Source: Actinotignum schaalii (GTDB lineage: Bacteria; Actinomycetota; Actinomycetes; Actinomycetales; Actinomycetaceae). Taken from it: DNA of 6,885 nt. The stretch spans positions 1 to 6,885 of the forward strand of contig CAMIHT010000090.1 in the NCBI GenBank assembly GCA_946222725.1, given 5' to 3'. Shown in pieces: positions 5,722 to 6,885 of this stretch (position 1 is its first letter; each line of letters starts with the position of its first letter). Both the position numbers and the translations under genes were made by a program. The notes beneath the pieces are model-generated. The model worked only from the letters and a program-made list of their open reading frames with translations. It made no database searches and was not told the DNA's origin.

Positions 5722-6683
5722 GAGTCTCATGGCGGGATAGCTGGCGCGAATGGCGCCAGCTCTATCTCATGTGTCGAAGGGAAAGCCGCGCCCGGTACCG
5801 GGATCCGTCCCGCGCCCGGTACCGGGATTTATTCCGGACCTGGTCGCGGGTTCCGCGTCGGGCCTCTGAGCGGGGCGCGGGCACCGTGCTCGCGCTAGGG
5901 GTGATAGCTCTTGTGCTGGGGCTGACCGGAGCGGTGCTCACCGCCTGCACCGTGGTAATCGCGCGAATGGACGCTCGCGCCACGGCAGATGTTATTGCCC
6001 TGCAAACAGCCGAGCGGGTGATTAACCAGGGCTGGTCACTAACCGAAGCCTGCACTAAGAGCGAGCGTAGCGCGCAGCGCGATGGCTCAATCGTCGAAGA
6101 ATGCAGCGAAACCGAAGAAGTATTTTTGATTCGGCTACGCACCCGTGCCCGCGCGGTGCCGGTAACGGTCCGGGTGACATCGCGGGCCGGGCCCATTGAT
6201 CGGGGTCACGGTACCGGCGGCGCGACCTCCAGCTCATCGAGTGCACAACTCAAGGCACTGAGTACCAGCACCGCGCCCTCTTTCCACAGGGGATCATTGT
6301 TATTACCGCATTTCGGGGATTGGACGCAGCGCGGGCATCCGTTCTGGCACGGGCAACCGGCCACGGCATCTCGCGTGGCGCGGATCCACTGCCGGCCGGC
6401 CCGATATCCCCGTTCGGCACATCCCGAACCTCCGGCCGCAGCATCGTGGACAATCACGGTGGCCGCTCCGGTATCCGGGTGGTACGCGGTAGACAGGCCT
6501 CCCACATCCCACCGGTCGCAGATGGCAAAGAGGGGGAGTATTCCGATTGCGGCATGCTCAGCGGCGTGTAAAGCACCGGGAACATCCGCGGCAGGGATAC
6601 CGAGTGCCTCCAGATCCTGGGATGCCATCGTCCACCATGTCCCGCACGTCTCCATACTGCGCTCTCGCGGCGTAATGGGGTGA
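5718..6683 (+). CDS. Second TadE-like protein of the helicase/secretion neighbourhood, with abnormal C-terminal extension
   Basis: GTG 5718 overlaps the tadE stop by four bases (GTGA). The expected protein is about 160 residues: an Arg-rich start, the motif ERGAGTVLALGVIALVLG (residues 51 onward), a membrane helix at about 56-83, then a region with two cysteines, ending in VTVRVTSRAGP near base 6195. This matches the TadE-like family that sits beside the DECH helicase. It is a pseudopilin relative without Glu at +5. Family members usually stop about there. Here the frame stays open to 6683, adding about 160 residues that are merely the antisense reading of the helicase gene (overlap 6206-6683). 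I see no domain in that tail. Either the stop was lost naturally, or there is a frameshift or sequence error; a TGA in another frame lies at 6197-6199. Residues 23-38 are a duplicated SRARYRD segment. Confidence 0.75.
   Translation: MRVSWRDSWREWRQLYLMCRRESRARYRDPSRARYRDLFRTWSRVPRRASERGAGTVLALGVIALVLGLTGAVLTACTVVIARMDARATADVIALQTAERVINQGWSLTEACTKSERSAQRDGSIVEECSETEEVFLIRLRTRARAVPVTVRVTSRAGPIDRGHGTGGATSSSSSAQLKALSTSTAPSFHRGSLLLPHFGDWTQRGHPFWHGQPATASRVARIHCRPARYPRSAHPEPPAAASWTITVAAPVSGWYAVDRPPTSHRSQMAKRGSIPIAACSAACKAPGTSAAGIPSASRSWDAIVHHVPHVSILRSRGVMG
5786..5828. repeat. 19-bp direct repeat, each copy holding a 12-bp perfect palindrome
   Basis: CCGCGCCCGGTACCGGGAT occurs at 5786-5804 and 5810-5828, a 24-bp period equal to eight codons. 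Each copy contains the perfect palindrome CCCGGTACCGGG (5791-5802 and 5815-5826). In the reading frame it duplicates SRARYRD in the cytoplasmic N-terminus of the second TadE-like protein. The palindromes could form small stems in the message. Confidence 0.75.
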
Positions 6684-6885
6684 AACCCGAGGTACATGCC
6701 ATCGCGGGCCCGGCGCAGGTGGTATCCGACGACCCGATTGAATACCTCCACATCCCCCCAGGCCCAGGTCCCGAGCCGGGTGGCGGTACGGGAGCGCGAA
6801 CGGAGGATTTTCACGGTTGTCTCTTCAGCGGCAAAGGTCCGCAGATCATCCTGGGGTCGATGACGCACGGTAGCCACTTCACCAT
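6206..6885 (-). CDS. DEAD/DEAH-box helicase with DUF1998 / zinc-binding C-terminus (5' end beyond right edge)
   Basis: Only the last 226 or so residues are in view; the frame is open to the right edge, so the GTG near 6877 is internal. The segment LHAAEHAAIGILPLFAICD, followed by RWDVGGLSTAYHPDTGAATV and HDAAAGGSGCAERGY, is the DUF1998 domain of YprA/MrfA-type helicases. A cysteine cluster, CPCQNGCPRCVQSPKCG (about bases 6307-6356), is the likely zinc site. In Bacillus subtilis, MrfA with this domain acts in repair of mitomycin damage. In actinobacteria a member of this group (the DECH helicase) is a standing neighbour of the Tad genes with no proven role in pilus function. The stop at 6206-6208 faces the Tad operon. 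The helicase core motifs (Walker A, DEAH/DECH) lie outside the window. Confidence 0.93.
   Translation of the reverse strand, partial: GEVATVRHRPQDDLRTFAAEETTVKILRSRSRTATRLGTWAWGDVEVFNRVVGYHLRRARDGMYLGFHPITPRERSMETCGTWWTMASQDLEALGIPAADVPGALHAAEHAAIGILPLFAICDRWDVGGLSTAYHPDTGAATVIVHDAAAGGSGCAERGYRAGRQWIRATRDAVAGCPCQNGCPRCVQSPKCGNNNDPLWKEGAVLVLSALSCALDELEVAPPVP

Noticed and set aside
6280..6288. A further DnaA-box-like 9-mer (CTTTCCACA)
   Set aside because: It has a mismatch to the consensus, lies within helicase coding sequence and is not near the other sites.

Overview
The window is GC-rich and densely packed, with overlapping genes and third codon positions rich in G and C. This fits a high-GC Actinomycetota chromosome. 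The gene order is the actinobacterial 'helicase/secretion neighbourhood', a short Tad (tight adherence) pilus locus: a CpaE/TadZ-like protein (Ssd), a CpaF/TadA ATPase, short TadB and TadC, a DUF4244 Flp-type prepilin, a TadE-like pseudopilin, a second TadE-like protein, and a convergent DEAD/DEAH-box helicase with a DUF1998 C-terminus. I cannot name the genus; a member of the Actinomycetales is a guess. No insertion sequence, rRNA, tRNA or CRISPR array was seen.

Layout. Positions 1-670 (minus strand) hold the first 223 codons of a divergent gene encoding an acidic, Pro/Ala/Glu-rich, probably disordered segment that runs off the left edge. Positions 671-906 are a divergent intergenic region. 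It holds an array of four degenerate 19-bp tandem repeats (741-816), followed directly by two DnaA-box-like 9-mers (819-827 and 847-855). Positions 907-4524 carry ssd, tadA, tadB and tadC, joined by overlaps of 22, 7 and 10 bases, which indicates one translationally coupled operon. A 300-base gap (4525-4824) follows, with a 14-bp direct repeat, a further perfect DnaA-box 9-mer and a doubtful small ORF. The pilin gene flp (4825-5049) comes next, then a hairpin-forming spacer, tadE (5119-5721) and the second tadE-like gene, which starts in a GTGA overlap. From 6206 to the right edge the minus strand encodes the C-terminal part of the helicase.

How the parts fit together. TadA would power pilus assembly from the cytoplasm. 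TadB and TadC form the inner-membrane platform. Flp would be the main pilin after prepilin-peptidase cleavage, and the TadE proteins minor pilins or pseudopilins. Ssd is the CpaE/TadZ-type localisation factor. No prepilin peptidase is present in this window. The helicase is a conserved neighbour of these loci with no proven role in them.

Most unusual points: the 19-bp array beside DnaA-box-like sites; a 93-residue leader on TadE with a Cys-x2-Cys / Cys-x-Cys pattern; and apparent loss of the expected stop in the last tadE-like gene, so that its reading frame runs 478 bases antisense into the helicase gene.
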